The translations under genes and the position numbers were made by a program. Below, piece by piece: positions 26,493 to 34,941 of a stretch of 64,000 nucleotides of DNA. Under the pieces are notes generated by a model. The model saw only the letters and a list, made by a program, of their open reading frames with translations, searched no databases and was not told where the DNA came from. Origin of the DNA: [Mycobacterium] fortunisiensis (GTDB lineage: Bacteria; Actinomycetota; Actinomycetes; Mycobacteriales; Mycobacteriaceae); assembly GCF_019050325.1 (NCBI RefSeq), contig NZ_VOMB01000023.1, positions 310,001 to 374,000 on the forward strand. Reading direction: 5' to 3'. How positions within the stretch are numbered: the first letter of the stretch is position 1; each line of letters opens with the position of its first letter.

Positions 26493-28043
26493 GTGACCGC
26501 CACCGCCACCGCAACGCCGTCGGCTGGTCGCTCGGTCCCGTTGATCAGCCCCGCCCCGCTGATCCCGGCCCCGGATTTCGGGCCGACGGACCGACTGCAG
26601 GGCTGGGCCATGACGGCCATCATCACGGCGCTGGCCGCGATCAGCCGATTCCTGAACCTGGGGTCACCGACCGATGCCGGCACGCCTGTCTTCGACGAGA
26701 AGCACTACGCGCCGCAGGCCTGGCAGATGCTGCACAATCACGGCGTCGAGGACAACCCGGGCTACGGGCTCGTGGTGCATCCGCCGGTGGGCAAGCAACT
26801 CATCGCGATCGGCGAGGCGCTGTTCGGTTACAACGGCCTGGGCTGGCGGTTCTCCGGGGCGATGTGCGGGGTGGTGCTGGTGCTGCTCGTGGTGCGCATC
26901 GCCCGCCGGATCAGCCGCTCCACCCTGGTGGGTGGCATCGCCGGGTTGCTGTTGATCGCCGACGGGGTCAGCTTCGTCTCGGCCCGTACCGCGCTGCTGG
27001 ACGTGTTCCTGGTGATGTTCGTGGTGGCGGCCTTCGCCTGTTTGATGGTCGACCGCGACGACGTCCGCCGACGCATGCACAACGCGTTCATGGCAGGTCG
27101 GATCGCGGAGACGCCGTGGGGTCCGCGGCTGGGTGTGCGGTGGTGGCGGTTCGGCGCCGGGGTGCTGCTCGGTCTGGCCTGCGCGACGAAGTGGTCCGGG
27201 CTGTACTTCGTGGCGTTCTTCGCCGTCATGACGCTGGTGCTCGACGCGATCGCGCGCAAGCAGTACCACGTGCCGCAGCCCTGGCGGGGCACGTTGCGCC
27301 GCGATCTGGGGCCGGCCGCCTACGTGTTCGGACTGATCCCGGTCGCGGTGTACCTGGCCTCCTACGGGCCGTGGTTCGCCTCCGAGACCGGCATCAACCG
27401 CTACGAGGCCGGCCAGTCCATCGGTGAGAACAGCATCATCCCGATGCCCGACGCGCTGCGCTCACTGTGGCATTACACCTATGCGGCTTACCGTTTCCAC
27501 GCCGGGCTGACCAACGCCGACGGCAACCACCACCCGTGGGAATCCAAGCCGTGGACGTGGCCGATGTCGTTGCGGCCGGTGCTCTACGCGATCGACAACC
27601 AGGATGTGGCCGGCTGCGGCGCGCAGTCCTGCGTGAAAGCCGTGATGCTGGTGGGGACTCCGGCGATGTGGTTCATCGCGGTGCCGGTGCTGGGCTGGTC
27701 GCTGTGGCGGGCGGTGGTGCACCGGGACTGGCGTTACGGCGTGGTGCTGGTCGGGTATTCGGCCGGTTTCCTGCCGTGGTTCTTCGACATCGACCGGCAG
27801 ATGTACTTCTTCTACGCCACCGTGATGGCGCCGTTCCTGGTGCTGGCGATCGCGTTGATCCTCGGCGACATCCTCTACAAACCCAACCAGAATCCGGAGC
27901 GCCGGACGTTGGGGCTGCTGGCGGTGTGCCTGTACCTGGCGCTGGTGATCGCCAATTTCGCGTGGCTGTATCCGGTCCTCACCGGGATTCCGATCTCGCA
28001 GGCGACGTGGAACCTGGAGATCTGGCTGCCGTCCTGGCGTTAG
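26493..28043 (+). CDS. pmt: Protein O-mannosyltransferase
   Basis: Pmt transfers mannose from polyprenyl phosphomannose to Ser/Thr of secreted proteins as they cross the membrane. The 516-residue integral membrane protein has the N-terminal loop GTPVFDEKHYAPQAWQM with the catalytic Asp-Glu pair, about ten hydrophobic segments, and the conserved loop HPPVGKQLIAIGE. Start GTG shares a 24-bp divergent spacer with rsmI. Its last codon overlaps the arcA stop on the other strand. The lipoproteins in this window are plausible substrates. Confidence 0.95.
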   Translation: MTATATATPSAGRSVPLISPAPLIPAPDFGPTDRLQGWAMTAIITALAAISRFLNLGSPTDAGTPVFDEKHYAPQAWQMLHNHGVEDNPGYGLVVHPPVGKQLIAIGEALFGYNGLGWRFSGAMCGVVLVLLVVRIARRISRSTLVGGIAGLLLIADGVSFVSARTALLDVFLVMFVVAAFACLMVDRDDVRRRMHNAFMAGRIAETPWGPRLGVRWWRFGAGVLLGLACATKWSGLYFVAFFAVMTLVLDAIARKQYHVPQPWRGTLRRDLGPAAYVFGLIPVAVYLASYGPWFASETGINRYEAGQSIGENSIIPMPDALRSLWHYTYAAYRFHAGLTNADGNHHPWESKPWTWPMSLRPVLYAIDNQDVAGCGAQSCVKAVMLVGTPAMWFIAVPVLGWSLWRAVVHRDWRYGVVLVGYSAGFLPWFFDIDRQMYFFYATVMAPFLVLAIALILGDILYKPNQNPERRTLGLLAVCLYLALVIANFAWLYPVLTGIPISQATWNLEIWLPSWR

Positions 28044-29263
28044 GTGTGCGCCGAGATCACCGGGTCGCGCGCCGCCGGACATGACATGCAGCGTGGCCCG
28101 CCCCGGCCGGTACCCAGCTCGGAGGCTTCGATCGGCAGCACCTCGATGCCCGAATCAACCAGCCGCGCATTGGTTTCGGAGTTCCGCTCGTAGGCCACCA
28201 CCACGCCGGGCGCCAGGGCCAGGGTGTTGTTGCCGTCGTCCCACTGCTCGCGTTCGGCGGTCACCGGATCGAGCCCGGTGTCGATCACCCGCAACCGGTC
28301 GATACCCATCGCCGCAGCCGCGGCCTGCACGAAAGGAACCTCGTCGTCGATCTGGATCTCACCGTCGGTGCGGTGAATGGTGAACGCCGACAAGGAATCC
28401 ACGATGTTGGGGTACATCACCACCGCGTCCACGTCGACCATCGTGCACACGGTGTCCAGATGCATCTGGGCCCGCTCCTGGCGGATCGGCACCGCGAGCA
28501 CGGTGTGCGCCAGGTCGTCGTCGAACAGGCTGCGCGCCAGGGCTTCCGCACCGGCCGGCGTGGTCCGCTCCCCCACCCCGACCGCCACCACCCCGGGGGC
28601 CAGCAGCAACACGTCGCCGCCCTCGACCGGTGCCGAGCGTGATTCGTAGGCCCGCCGGACGCCGAGGAACCGCGGATGATGGGCGTAGATGACGTCGGTC
28701 AGGGAGGTCTCGCGCACCCGGGCCGGCAGCGCCAGCGAGGTGATGGCCACCCGCGGGCCGATCCAGAACGACGAATCCCGGGTGAACAGCAGATTGGGCA
28801 GTGGATCGATCACGAAATCGCCACCGTGGTGCATGAGCCGGACCAGCGACAGCTCGGGGCCACCGAAGGGCACCTCGTTGAACGTCATCCCGGCCATCAG
28901 GATGCGGGCCAGGTCCGCCGGCGGCAGGGTGCGCAGATACGACGAAAGCTCTTGGGCCAGCGGCACTCCCAGCCGACGGGCATCGACGGCCGCGGAGATG
29001 CCGTGCATCCGGGCCGCCCCGCTGTGGGCCAGCGCCTCGGTCAGCAGATCGGCCAGCAGCAGCACCTCGACCCCGCGTGAGCGCAGCAGCGCGGCGAAGG
29101 CATCGTGCTCGCGTTGCGCCTTGGCCACCCAGGGCAGGCCGTCGAACAGCAGGGCGTCGTTGTTCCGCGGTGTGAGCCGCTGCAATTCGGGCCCCGGCCG
29201 GTGCAGGATCACCGCGCGCAGCCGTCCGACCTCGGAGTTGGAACCGAACGCCGCAGTGCCCAC
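28040..29263 (-). CDS. arcA: Arginine deiminase
   Basis: ArcA hydrolyses arginine to citrulline and ammonia. The 407-residue guanidine-modifying enzyme shows GMTFNEVPFGG, EGGDVLLL, the catalytic His segment QMHLDTVCTMVDVDAVVMYP, GNNTLAL, and the C-terminal nucleophile Cys in GGPRCMSCPAARDP. No carbamoyltransferase or carbamate kinase genes follow, so a full ADI ATP-generating pathway is not encoded here. It is divergent from the soxR-like gene by 33 bp, and their control regions overlap. Confidence 0.95.
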   Translation of the reverse strand: MGTAAFGSNSEVGRLRAVILHRPGPELQRLTPRNNDALLFDGLPWVAKAQREHDAFAALLRSRGVEVLLLADLLTEALAHSGAARMHGISAAVDARRLGVPLAQELSSYLRTLPPADLARILMAGMTFNEVPFGGPELSLVRLMHHGGDFVIDPLPNLLFTRDSSFWIGPRVAITSLALPARVRETSLTDVIYAHHPRFLGVRRAYESRSAPVEGGDVLLLAPGVVAVGVGERTTPAGAEALARSLFDDDLAHTVLAVPIRQERAQMHLDTVCTMVDVDAVVMYPNIVDSLSAFTIHRTDGEIQIDDEVPFVQAAAAAMGIDRLRVIDTGLDPVTAEREQWDDGNNTLALAPGVVVAYERNSETNARLVDSGIEVLPIEASELGTGRGGPRCMSCPAARDPVISAHT

Positions 29264-29276
29264 CCCCTGACGTTAG

Positions 29277-29292
29277 CTCAACTATGGTTGAG
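29277..29292. promoter_or_regulatory. SoxR-box-like palindrome
   Basis: CTCAAC at 29277-29282 and GTTGAG at 29287-29292 form a perfect inverted repeat around TATG, similar in half-site to the SoxR box (CTCAAG..CTTGAG). It lies in the 33-bp spacer between arcA and the soxR-like gene, 5 bp before the ATG of the latter, which suggests autoregulation and possibly control of arcA. Confidence 0.6.
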
Positions 29293-29296
29293 GTGT

Positions 29297-29728
29297 ATGG
29301 AGACTCACGAGCTCACTCCCGGCGAGATGTCGCAACGCAGCGGCGTGGCGGTGTCCGCACTGCACTTCTATGAGCGCGAGGGCCTGATCGTGAGCCGCCG
29401 CACGGCGGGCAACCAACGCCGCTACGCCCGGGAGACCCTGCGCCGGGTGGCCTTCATCCGGATGTCGCAGCGCCTGGGCATCCCACTGGCCCGCATCCGC
29501 GAGGCACTGTCGGCGCTGCCCGAGGACCGGGTGCCCACCAGCAAGGACTGGGCCAAGCTGTCCGCCGGCTGGCGTCAGGACCTCGATGACCGCATCCTGC
29601 ATCTGCAACGCCTGCGCGACAACCTGACCAGCTGCATCGGCTGCGGCTGTTTGAGCCTGAAAACCTGCCTGCTGACGAATCCCGGTGACGTGCTGGCCGA
29701 GCACGGACCGGGCGCCTCCCGCCTCTAG
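29297..29728 (+). CDS. soxR: SoxR-type redox-sensing MerR regulator
   Basis: A 143-residue MerR-family activator: N-terminal helix-turn-helix SQRSGVAVSALHFYEREGL, wing RRYARETLRR, dimerisation helix, and the C-terminal cluster-binding motif CIGCGCLSLKTC with Cys113, 116, 118 and 124, the four ligands of the SoxR [2Fe-2S] centre. SoxR senses redox-cycling compounds. No obvious classical target (superoxide dismutase, efflux pump) is adjacent; alkB follows 35 bp downstream on the same strand and could be part of its unit. Confidence 0.93.
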   Translation: METHELTPGEMSQRSGVAVSALHFYEREGLIVSRRTAGNQRRYARETLRRVAFIRMSQRLGIPLARIREALSALPEDRVPTSKDWAKLSAGWRQDLDDRILHLQRLRDNLTSCIGCGCLSLKTCLLTNPGDVLAEHGPGASRL

Positions 29729-29762
29729 AGCAGTCGAACGTCTGTGCGATACACTCGCGCGC

Positions 29763-30359
29763 ATGGAGCTGGCGTTGCAAGGCTCACTGTTCGAGCACGC
29801 CGAACGTCGACGGCTCGGCGACGGCGCCTGGGTGGAGCTGCGCTCGGGCTGGCTGCCCGACGCGGACTCGCTGTTCGAGGAGTTGATGGACACGATCCCG
29901 TGGCGGTCCGAAGAGCGCGAGATGTACGACCGGGTGGTCGCGGTGCCCCGGCTGGTGAGCTTTCACCACCTGATCAACGAACCGGTACCGCACCCACGGC
30001 TCAAGCAGATCCGGCGCCGGCTCAACGACACCTTCGGCGGTGAGCTCGGCGAACCGTTCACCACCGCAGGCCTGTGCCTGTACCGCGACGGCAACGACAG
30101 CGTCGCCTGGCACGGTGACACCATCGGCCGCAGCCGCACCCACGACACCATGGTGGCGATCGTCGGGCTCGGCGCCACAAGGACTTTCGCGCTACGCCCC
30201 CGCGGTGGCGGTCAGGCCCTGCGGTTGCAGCACCGCCACGGCGACCTGCTGGTGATGGGCGGATCGTGCCAGCGCACCTGGGAGCATTCGATACCGAAGA
30301 CCACCAGCCTGGTCGGCCCGCGGATCAGCATCCAGTTCCGCCCGCACGACGTGCGCTGA
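29763..30359 (+). CDS. alkB: AlkB-like Fe(II)/2-oxoglutarate dioxygenase
   Basis: A 198-residue AlkB homologue expected to remove methyl groups from nucleic acids by oxidation. The iron ligands are His117 and Asp119 (WHGD) and His175 (TWEHSIP); Arg187 and Arg193 in PRISIQFR fit 2-oxoglutarate binding. LCLYRDGNDSVAWHGD is typical of the bacterial AlkB group. It corresponds to Rv1000c in M. tuberculosis by position. It lies behind the soxR-like gene, possibly co-transcribed. Confidence 0.9.
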   Translation: MELALQGSLFEHAERRRLGDGAWVELRSGWLPDADSLFEELMDTIPWRSEEREMYDRVVAVPRLVSFHHLINEPVPHPRLKQIRRRLNDTFGGELGEPFTTAGLCLYRDGNDSVAWHGDTIGRSRTHDTMVAIVGLGATRTFALRPRGGGQALRLQHRHGDLLVMGGSCQRTWEHSIPKTTSLVGPRISIQFRPHDVR

Positions 30360-30362
30360 GGT

Positions 30363-31034
30363 TCAGCCCCGCACGGCGGCCACCGCGGTGGTGAGCAGCT
30401 CACGGGCCCGCTTGTCGTCGATCGGCGCCACCGGCTTGCCCGCGGCCACCAGCGGGTTGGCCGTGACGATCACCATGAAGGTGTCGAAGCTGGCGACGAA
30501 GTTGTACAGCTCGCCGGTGCGCGGCTGGCCACCCATCACGGTCTGCACCACGCGGTGGGTTCCCACGGTGCGGGCCCCCTCGATCTGCGGGGCGTCGACC
30601 ACGTCGACCTGACCGCGCATCCCGGGGCCCAGGAACTTCACCTGCTTGCAGGCGTCCCCCGGATCGCTCACCGGGATGGACTCGGAGGTCTCCAGCGCCA
30701 TCACGATGAACCGGTTACCCGCCCCTTCTGCCGAGGTGGCTGCCACATTGCCTTTGAGGTCGTCGGGCATGGCCTGGCCTTCGGCGAACTTGGCGCACTC
30801 GGCGGGCTCGACCTTGACCCCCGGCGGCATCTTGTGCGGCGCCAGCTTTTTCGGGTCGATGCCGGCCGGAGCGACATCGGTGACTTTGAATTCGGGGCCG
30901 AAGCTGGAGCGCACCTTGGCGACGTTGGCGATGTTCGCGTTGGCGGAGGCCGCCTGGTCCGATTGACCGCAGGCGACCAATCCGGAGGCACAGACGAGCA
31001 CGCCCATGGCGGCGAGTGAGACGTTGCGGTTCAT
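30363..31034 (-). CDS. DUF5642-type lipoprotein (Rv0999-like)
   Basis: A 223-residue precursor with lipobox LVAC (Cys22). The mature domain begins with a helix (NIANVAKVRSSFGPEFKV) and contains paired cysteines in PAECAKF and GDACKQV, then a beta-rich C-terminal half (YNFVASFDTFMVIVTANPLV). The layout matches DUF5642 lipoproteins confined to mycobacteria and relatives. Position matches Rv0999. The next gene upstream encodes a diverged homologue, so this is a tandem pair. Function unknown, outer-membrane or periplasmic-space location expected. Confidence 0.78.
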   Translation of the reverse strand: MNRNVSLAAMGVLVCASGLVACGQSDQAASANANIANVAKVRSSFGPEFKVTDVAPAGIDPKKLAPHKMPPGVKVEPAECAKFAEGQAMPDDLKGNVAATSAEGAGNRFIVMALETSESIPVSDPGDACKQVKFLGPGMRGQVDVVDAPQIEGARTVGTHRVVQTVMGGQPRTGELYNFVASFDTFMVIVTANPLVAAGKPVAPIDDKRARELLTTAVAAVRG

Positions 31035-31064
31035 CGCTGGTTCAACTTACAGGGCCGCGCCGAT

Positions 31065-31739
31065 TCAGCCGCGCAACACCGAAACCGTTTTCACCAGCAG
31101 GTCGGCGGCAAAGGTGGCGTCGAGCGCGGGATTGGGCGAGCCCGGGTCGGTCACGACGGTGACGAACACGTGGCGGGAACCCGACTCGGCGGCGATTGTC
31201 GCGGTGAAGGTGTCGGCGTGGGACCGCGTTTCGGTGCCGCCCTCGACGACGGTGGTGACGGCGGTGGACGTCCCGGCCGTCACCGCGCCGTCGATCTCCG
31301 GGGCCGGCACCCGGGTGACGGTCCCGACGGCATGTCCGCCCGACACACTCCACTGTCCGCAGGACCGAGCGTCACGCACCTCGGGAACCCCCGGGGCCAG
31401 GGTCATCACCCCCGCGTACACGATGCCGCCAGGTCCCGACGCCGACCACCCGCGGGTGGGTTCGGTCTCGCGGGCGGGCAGCGCCCCGCACTCGGGCGGA
31501 TCGGCGGCCCAGTCCGGGCCGAACCCCCACAGCGATACCGGGTTGGCGTGCGGGTCGATGTCGACCACCTCGTAGCCCGGCGGGAGACCGTCGCGGGCCC
31601 GCTGGATGCGGGCCGGGTCGACGGTGCCGACGGAACTCCTCGGTGCCGGCCCCGAGGTCGTCGCGGGTTCCGGCGCCGGTCGCGGCCCGCAGCCCACAGC
31701 GGCCGCCAGCACAACGGTCGCAACGACGAAAAGGCGCAC
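31065..31739 (-). CDS. DUF5642-type lipoprotein, second copy
   Basis: A diverged homologue of the neighbouring lipoprotein: lipobox AAVGC after VRLFVVATVVLA, then ARIQRARDGLPPGYEVVDI, paired cysteines in PPECGAL and ARSCGQW, and FVTVVTDPGSPN in the C-terminal half, each at the place of its counterpart. Start is ambiguous: GTG at 31739 begins directly at the signal peptide, while a start at 31778 would add 13 residues. The two genes are 30 bp apart and co-oriented, suggesting tandem duplication followed by divergence. Confidence 0.72.
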   Translation of the reverse strand: MRLFVVATVVLAAAVGCGPRPAPEPATTSGPAPRSSVGTVDPARIQRARDGLPPGYEVVDIDPHANPVSLWGFGPDWAADPPECGALPARETEPTRGWSASGPGGIVYAGVMTLAPGVPEVRDARSCGQWSVSGGHAVGTVTRVPAPEIDGAVTAGTSTAVTTVVEGGTETRSHADTFTATIAAESGSRHVFVTVVTDPGSPNPALDATFAADLLVKTVSVLRG

Positions 31740-31890
31740 GGCGCGTTGATACCACAGCTGGAACCCGCCCTGCGGCAAATACCGGGCCGGGCACGAAGTT
31801 GCCGGTGAACCGCGGCTTTTGGCGATATTTGACCGCGTCGACAGTTATCGTCCACATCAGTTGAGCGGCATCCCAGGCGATTGGAGAACG

Positions 31891-32580
31891 ATGACCAGCT
31901 CGTTGAGGGCAAGCTGGATCGCCAGCACCACCGTGGTGCTGGCGATCGCAATGGCCGGCTGCGGCGCCCCGAAGGACGAAGCCCAGAACGACGACAGTGC
32001 GGCCACCACGACGTCCGAGGCCGGCGAAACCAGCGCCGCCCCCGCCCCGGCGGCCGAGCACCACTACACGATCGTCGACTACATCCGCGACAACAACATC
32101 ACCGAAACCGCGGTGCACCAAGGTGATCCGGGCACGCCGACGCTGCAGCTGCCGGTTCCCCCGGGCTGGACGGACGCGGGCTCCTCGGCCCCGAAGTGGG
32201 CGTGGGGCGCCATCGTGTCCACCGACCCGGCGTTCGTCAGTGACCCGCCGTCGATCATCGCCCTGATGTCCAAGCTGGTGGGCAATGTGGATCCGGCCAA
32301 GATCCTGGAGTACGCACCGAACGAGCTGCGGAATCTGCCCGGCTACCAGAACCAGGGCGAAGGGTCGACGAGTCAGCTCAGCGGATTCGACGCATACCAG
32401 ATCGGCGGCAGCTACCTGAAGAACGGCGCCACCCGGCTGATCGCCCAGAAGACCGTGGTGATCCCCGGTGCCGACGGATTGTTCGTGTTGCAGCTCAACG
32501 CCGATGGCACCGAGAATCAGATGCGTGCGCTGATGGAGGTGACCAAGGCGATCGACGACGGGGCGGTCATCACCCCCTGA
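31891..32580 (+). CDS. LpqN-family lipoprotein
   Basis: A 229-residue precursor with lipobox AMAGC (Cys24), a Thr/Ser/Ala-rich linker of about 35 residues that is a likely O-mannosylation zone, and an Lpp-LpqN domain (TIVDYIRDNNITETAV, LPVPPGWTDAG, then PGADGLFVLQLNADG). It is of the same family as LpqT in this window. GGAGAACG precedes the ATG. It is convergent with pat with a 4-bp gap. Role unknown; LpqN-type proteins in M. tuberculosis are reported to be secreted or surface exposed. Confidence 0.82.
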   Translation: MTSSLRASWIASTTVVLAIAMAGCGAPKDEAQNDDSAATTTSEAGETSAAPAPAAEHHYTIVDYIRDNNITETAVHQGDPGTPTLQLPVPPGWTDAGSSAPKWAWGAIVSTDPAFVSDPPSIIALMSKLVGNVDPAKILEYAPNELRNLPGYQNQGEGSTSQLSGFDAYQIGGSYLKNGATRLIAQKTVVIPGADGLFVLQLNADGTENQMRALMEVTKAIDDGAVITP

Positions 32581-32584
32581 CCGG

Positions 32585-33586
32585 TCACTGACTCACCGCG
32601 CGGATCACCTGCCGGGTGACGTCGGTGATCCGCGCGGACAGCTCGGGATCCAGGCTCAGCGAGTCGACCGCGGGCACCGCGACGTCGGTCACCACCACTC
32701 CCAGATCCTCGCGCTGCCATACCGCGTGGATCCGGTCCAGGATGCGCCGCATCGAGTAGTTGTCGCTGAGCACCCGAGCCGTAAACCGTTGTATGCCAAG
32801 GTAATGGGCGGCCACCACCAGTGCGTCGAGCAGGAAGGTGCCGATCCCGCGGCCTTGATAGTCGTCGCCGACGGTGAACGCCACCTCGGCGGTCGTGGCG
32901 CCGTGGCCCTCGCGGACCACCCGGGCGTCGGCGACCACCGGCCCCAGCGCTCCCTCGGTCATCACCCAGACGAAGTGATCGGTGTAGTCGACCTCGAACA
33001 GGTACTCCAGCAGCGCCTTGGTCGGTTTGCGGGCGGACTGAAACCGGCGGTAGAGGGTTTCGCTGGAGAACTCGACCGGGCTGTTCATGGTGCGCTCGAC
33101 GTCACCGGGTAGCACCGGCCGCAGATAGAACCAGTCGCCGTTGCGCATCTGCACCGGGATCGGCGTGATGAACGCGGCCAGCCGCTGGCGGGCGATGCGC
33201 ACCAGCCGGTCGAACATGCCGGGCAGGTGCAGCATGACCTCGAAGGCGTCCCGGTCACCGACCCAGCCGGTCACCGGGTCGATCGCCGTCACGGTGGCGG
33301 TCCTCGACGCGTGCCGCAGCAGCGCGATCTCGCCGACGATCAGGCCGGGTTCGAGATCGGCGATGACGGCCTGGTCGTCGTCGCCGACGTGGACCACCCG
33401 GGTCCGCCCCGAGGCGATCAACATGAACGTGAGGGCCGGTTCGCCCTGACGGATCAGCACCTGGCCGGCTGCGGCCGACAGCGGGCGCAACAGGGTGGTC
33501 AACGGTGCCAGCACGGACGGCCCGCATCCGGCGAAGAATTCCAGCGCCGCCAGGTCGTCGGCACGGATCTCGGTCAGATCGGCCAC
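32585..33586 (-). CDS. pat: cAMP-dependent protein lysine acetyltransferase
   Basis: A 333-residue two-domain enzyme: an N-terminal cyclic-nucleotide-binding domain (about residues 10-140) with the phosphate-binding cassette GEIALLRHASRTATV, and a C-terminal GNAT domain (about 150-333) with the acetyl-CoA loop VGDDYQGRGIGTFLLDAL. In mycobacteria this protein (MSMEG_5458/Rv0998 type) acetylates acyl-CoA synthetases when cAMP binds, switching them off. The FAAL gene in this window belongs to that broad target class. The cassette Glu and Arg are retained, so cAMP control should be intact. Confidence 0.95.
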   Translation of the reverse strand: MADLTEIRADDLAALEFFAGCGPSVLAPLTTLLRPLSAAAGQVLIRQGEPALTFMLIASGRTRVVHVGDDDQAVIADLEPGLIVGEIALLRHASRTATVTAIDPVTGWVGDRDAFEVMLHLPGMFDRLVRIARQRLAAFITPIPVQMRNGDWFYLRPVLPGDVERTMNSPVEFSSETLYRRFQSARKPTKALLEYLFEVDYTDHFVWVMTEGALGPVVADARVVREGHGATTAEVAFTVGDDYQGRGIGTFLLDALVVAAHYLGIQRFTARVLSDNYSMRRILDRIHAVWQREDLGVVVTDVAVPAVDSLSLDPELSARITDVTRQVIRAVSQ

Positions 33587-33618
33587 GTCCCAAGGCTACG
33601 GCGCTGCCGCGGGCATGG

Positions 33619-34395
33619 TCAGGGCTTGACGAATCCTGCCTTGGCGAGGGCTTTTTGGCCCGCCTCGCCGGTGACCAGGTCGACGAAACGGTGCGCCAAC
33701 TCGTTGTGCGCGGTCTGCTTGAGCACCGCAATGGGATAGGTGTTGACGGCCCCGGCGGCCTCGGGGAAGGCGACGGCCGTGACCTTGTCGCCGGCCCCGG
33801 CGGCGTCGGTGACGTAGACCAGACCGGCGTCGGCCTGGCCGGTGGTCACCTTGCCCAGCACATCGGTGACCGAGTTCTCCTCGCTCACCGGCGACAACGT
33901 CACCCCGCTGGCCTTCTCGACCTTCTCGGTGGCGCCGCCGCACGGCACCGGGGGTGCGCACACCACCACGCTGATGCCGGGTTTGGCCAGATCGGCAAAC
34001 GACGTGATGCCCTTGGGGTTTCCCGGGGCCACGGCGATCGTCAGGGTGTTGGCGGCGAAGTTCACCGGGTCGCCCTCGACCAGATCGGCGGCCACTGCCT
34101 TGTCCATGTTCCGGGTGTCGGCGGAGGCGAACACGTCGGCGTCGGCGCCCTGGGTCAGCTGGGTGACCAGGTCGGAGGACCCGGCGAAGGAGAACTCCAC
34201 CGAGGCGCCGGGATTGTCGGTCTTGAACTGCTCGCCGATCTCGGTGAACGCGGCCTTCAGCGAGGCGGCGGCGAACACGGTGATCGAATCGCCGTCGGCG
34301 CTCGGCGCGGACGACTGGTTCGTGCCGCAGCCACCGATCAGGGCCGTCGCCATCGCGGTGCCGACCGCCAGAGCGAGCATCCGGGTTCTGGTCAT
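33619..34395 (-). CDS. modA: Molybdate-binding lipoprotein ModA
   Basis: A 258-residue type II substrate-binding protein for molybdate or tungstate uptake: lipobox LIGGC (Cys23), TVFAAASLKAAFTEIG, FSFAGSSDLVTQLTQGADADVFASAD, and PVSEENSVTDVL with residues that line the oxyanion pocket. Two extra cysteines occur in VVVCAPPVPCGG. No permease (ModB) or ATPase (ModC) gene is present in the window, so it either works with a transporter encoded elsewhere or has another role. Its ATG overlaps the stop of the TOBE regulator gene. Confidence 0.92.
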   Translation of the reverse strand: MTRTRMLALAVGTAMATALIGGCGTNQSSAPSADGDSITVFAAASLKAAFTEIGEQFKTDNPGASVEFSFAGSSDLVTQLTQGADADVFASADTRNMDKAVAADLVEGDPVNFAANTLTIAVAPGNPKGITSFADLAKPGISVVVCAPPVPCGGATEKVEKASGVTLSPVSEENSVTDVLGKVTTGQADAGLVYVTDAAGAGDKVTAVAFPEAAGAVNTYPIAVLKQTAHNELAHRFVDLVTGEAGQKALAKAGFVKP

Positions 34396-34799
34396 GACTG
34401 TCCTTTCGGGGTTTCCACGATGACGGTCGTGGCCTTGACGACCGCGACGGCCACGCTGCCCGGGACAAGGCCGAGCTCACGCACCGACTGGCTGCTCATC
34501 AGCGAGACCACGGTGAACGGCCCGCACTGCATCTGGACCTGAGCCATCACCTCGTCGGTGACGACGTCGGTGACCAGCCCGACGAACCGGTTGCGCGCCG
34601 AGCTGCCGATGCCGAGCGGATCCTTGGGCGCCGCAGCGGCATTGGCGCGTGCGAAGGCGGCCAGCGCGGCCCCGTCGATCACCTTGCGGCCGGAGCCGTC
34701 GAGATGCGCCGGCAGTGCGCCGTCATCGATCCAGCGCCGCACGGTGTCGTCACTCACGCCGAGCAACTCGGCCGCATCGCGGACCCGGATGTCTGGCAC
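34392..34799 (-). CDS. TOBE (Mop) domain protein with MerR-like HTH
   Basis: A 135-residue protein: N-terminal excisionase/MerR-type helix-turn-helix (RVRDAAELLGVSDDTVRRWI) and a C-terminal Mop/TOBE domain from about residue 68 (RNRFVGLVTDVVTDEVMAQV and SLMSSQSVRELGLVPGS) that binds molybdate. The architecture is that of small actinobacterial molybdate-responsive regulators. It is first in a two-gene unit with modA (ATGA overlap) and probably controls it in response to molybdate. Confidence 0.88.
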   Translation of the reverse strand: MPDIRVRDAAELLGVSDDTVRRWIDDGALPAHLDGSGRKVIDGAALAAFARANAAAAPKDPLGIGSSARNRFVGLVTDVVTDEVMAQVQMQCGPFTVVSLMSSQSVRELGLVPGSVAVAVVKATTVIVETPKGQS

Positions 34800-34941
34800 C
34801 GCGCCAGCGTATCCACACCGCAGTGCCGCAACAACCGCAAATGCCGAATCACGTGCTGCCCCCTGCCGCAGGTGCGGTCTTGACCACCCCGGGCCCGACT
34901 GCTAAGCAGGTGCTCAGCATTGTCACGACGAAGGGAACCAC

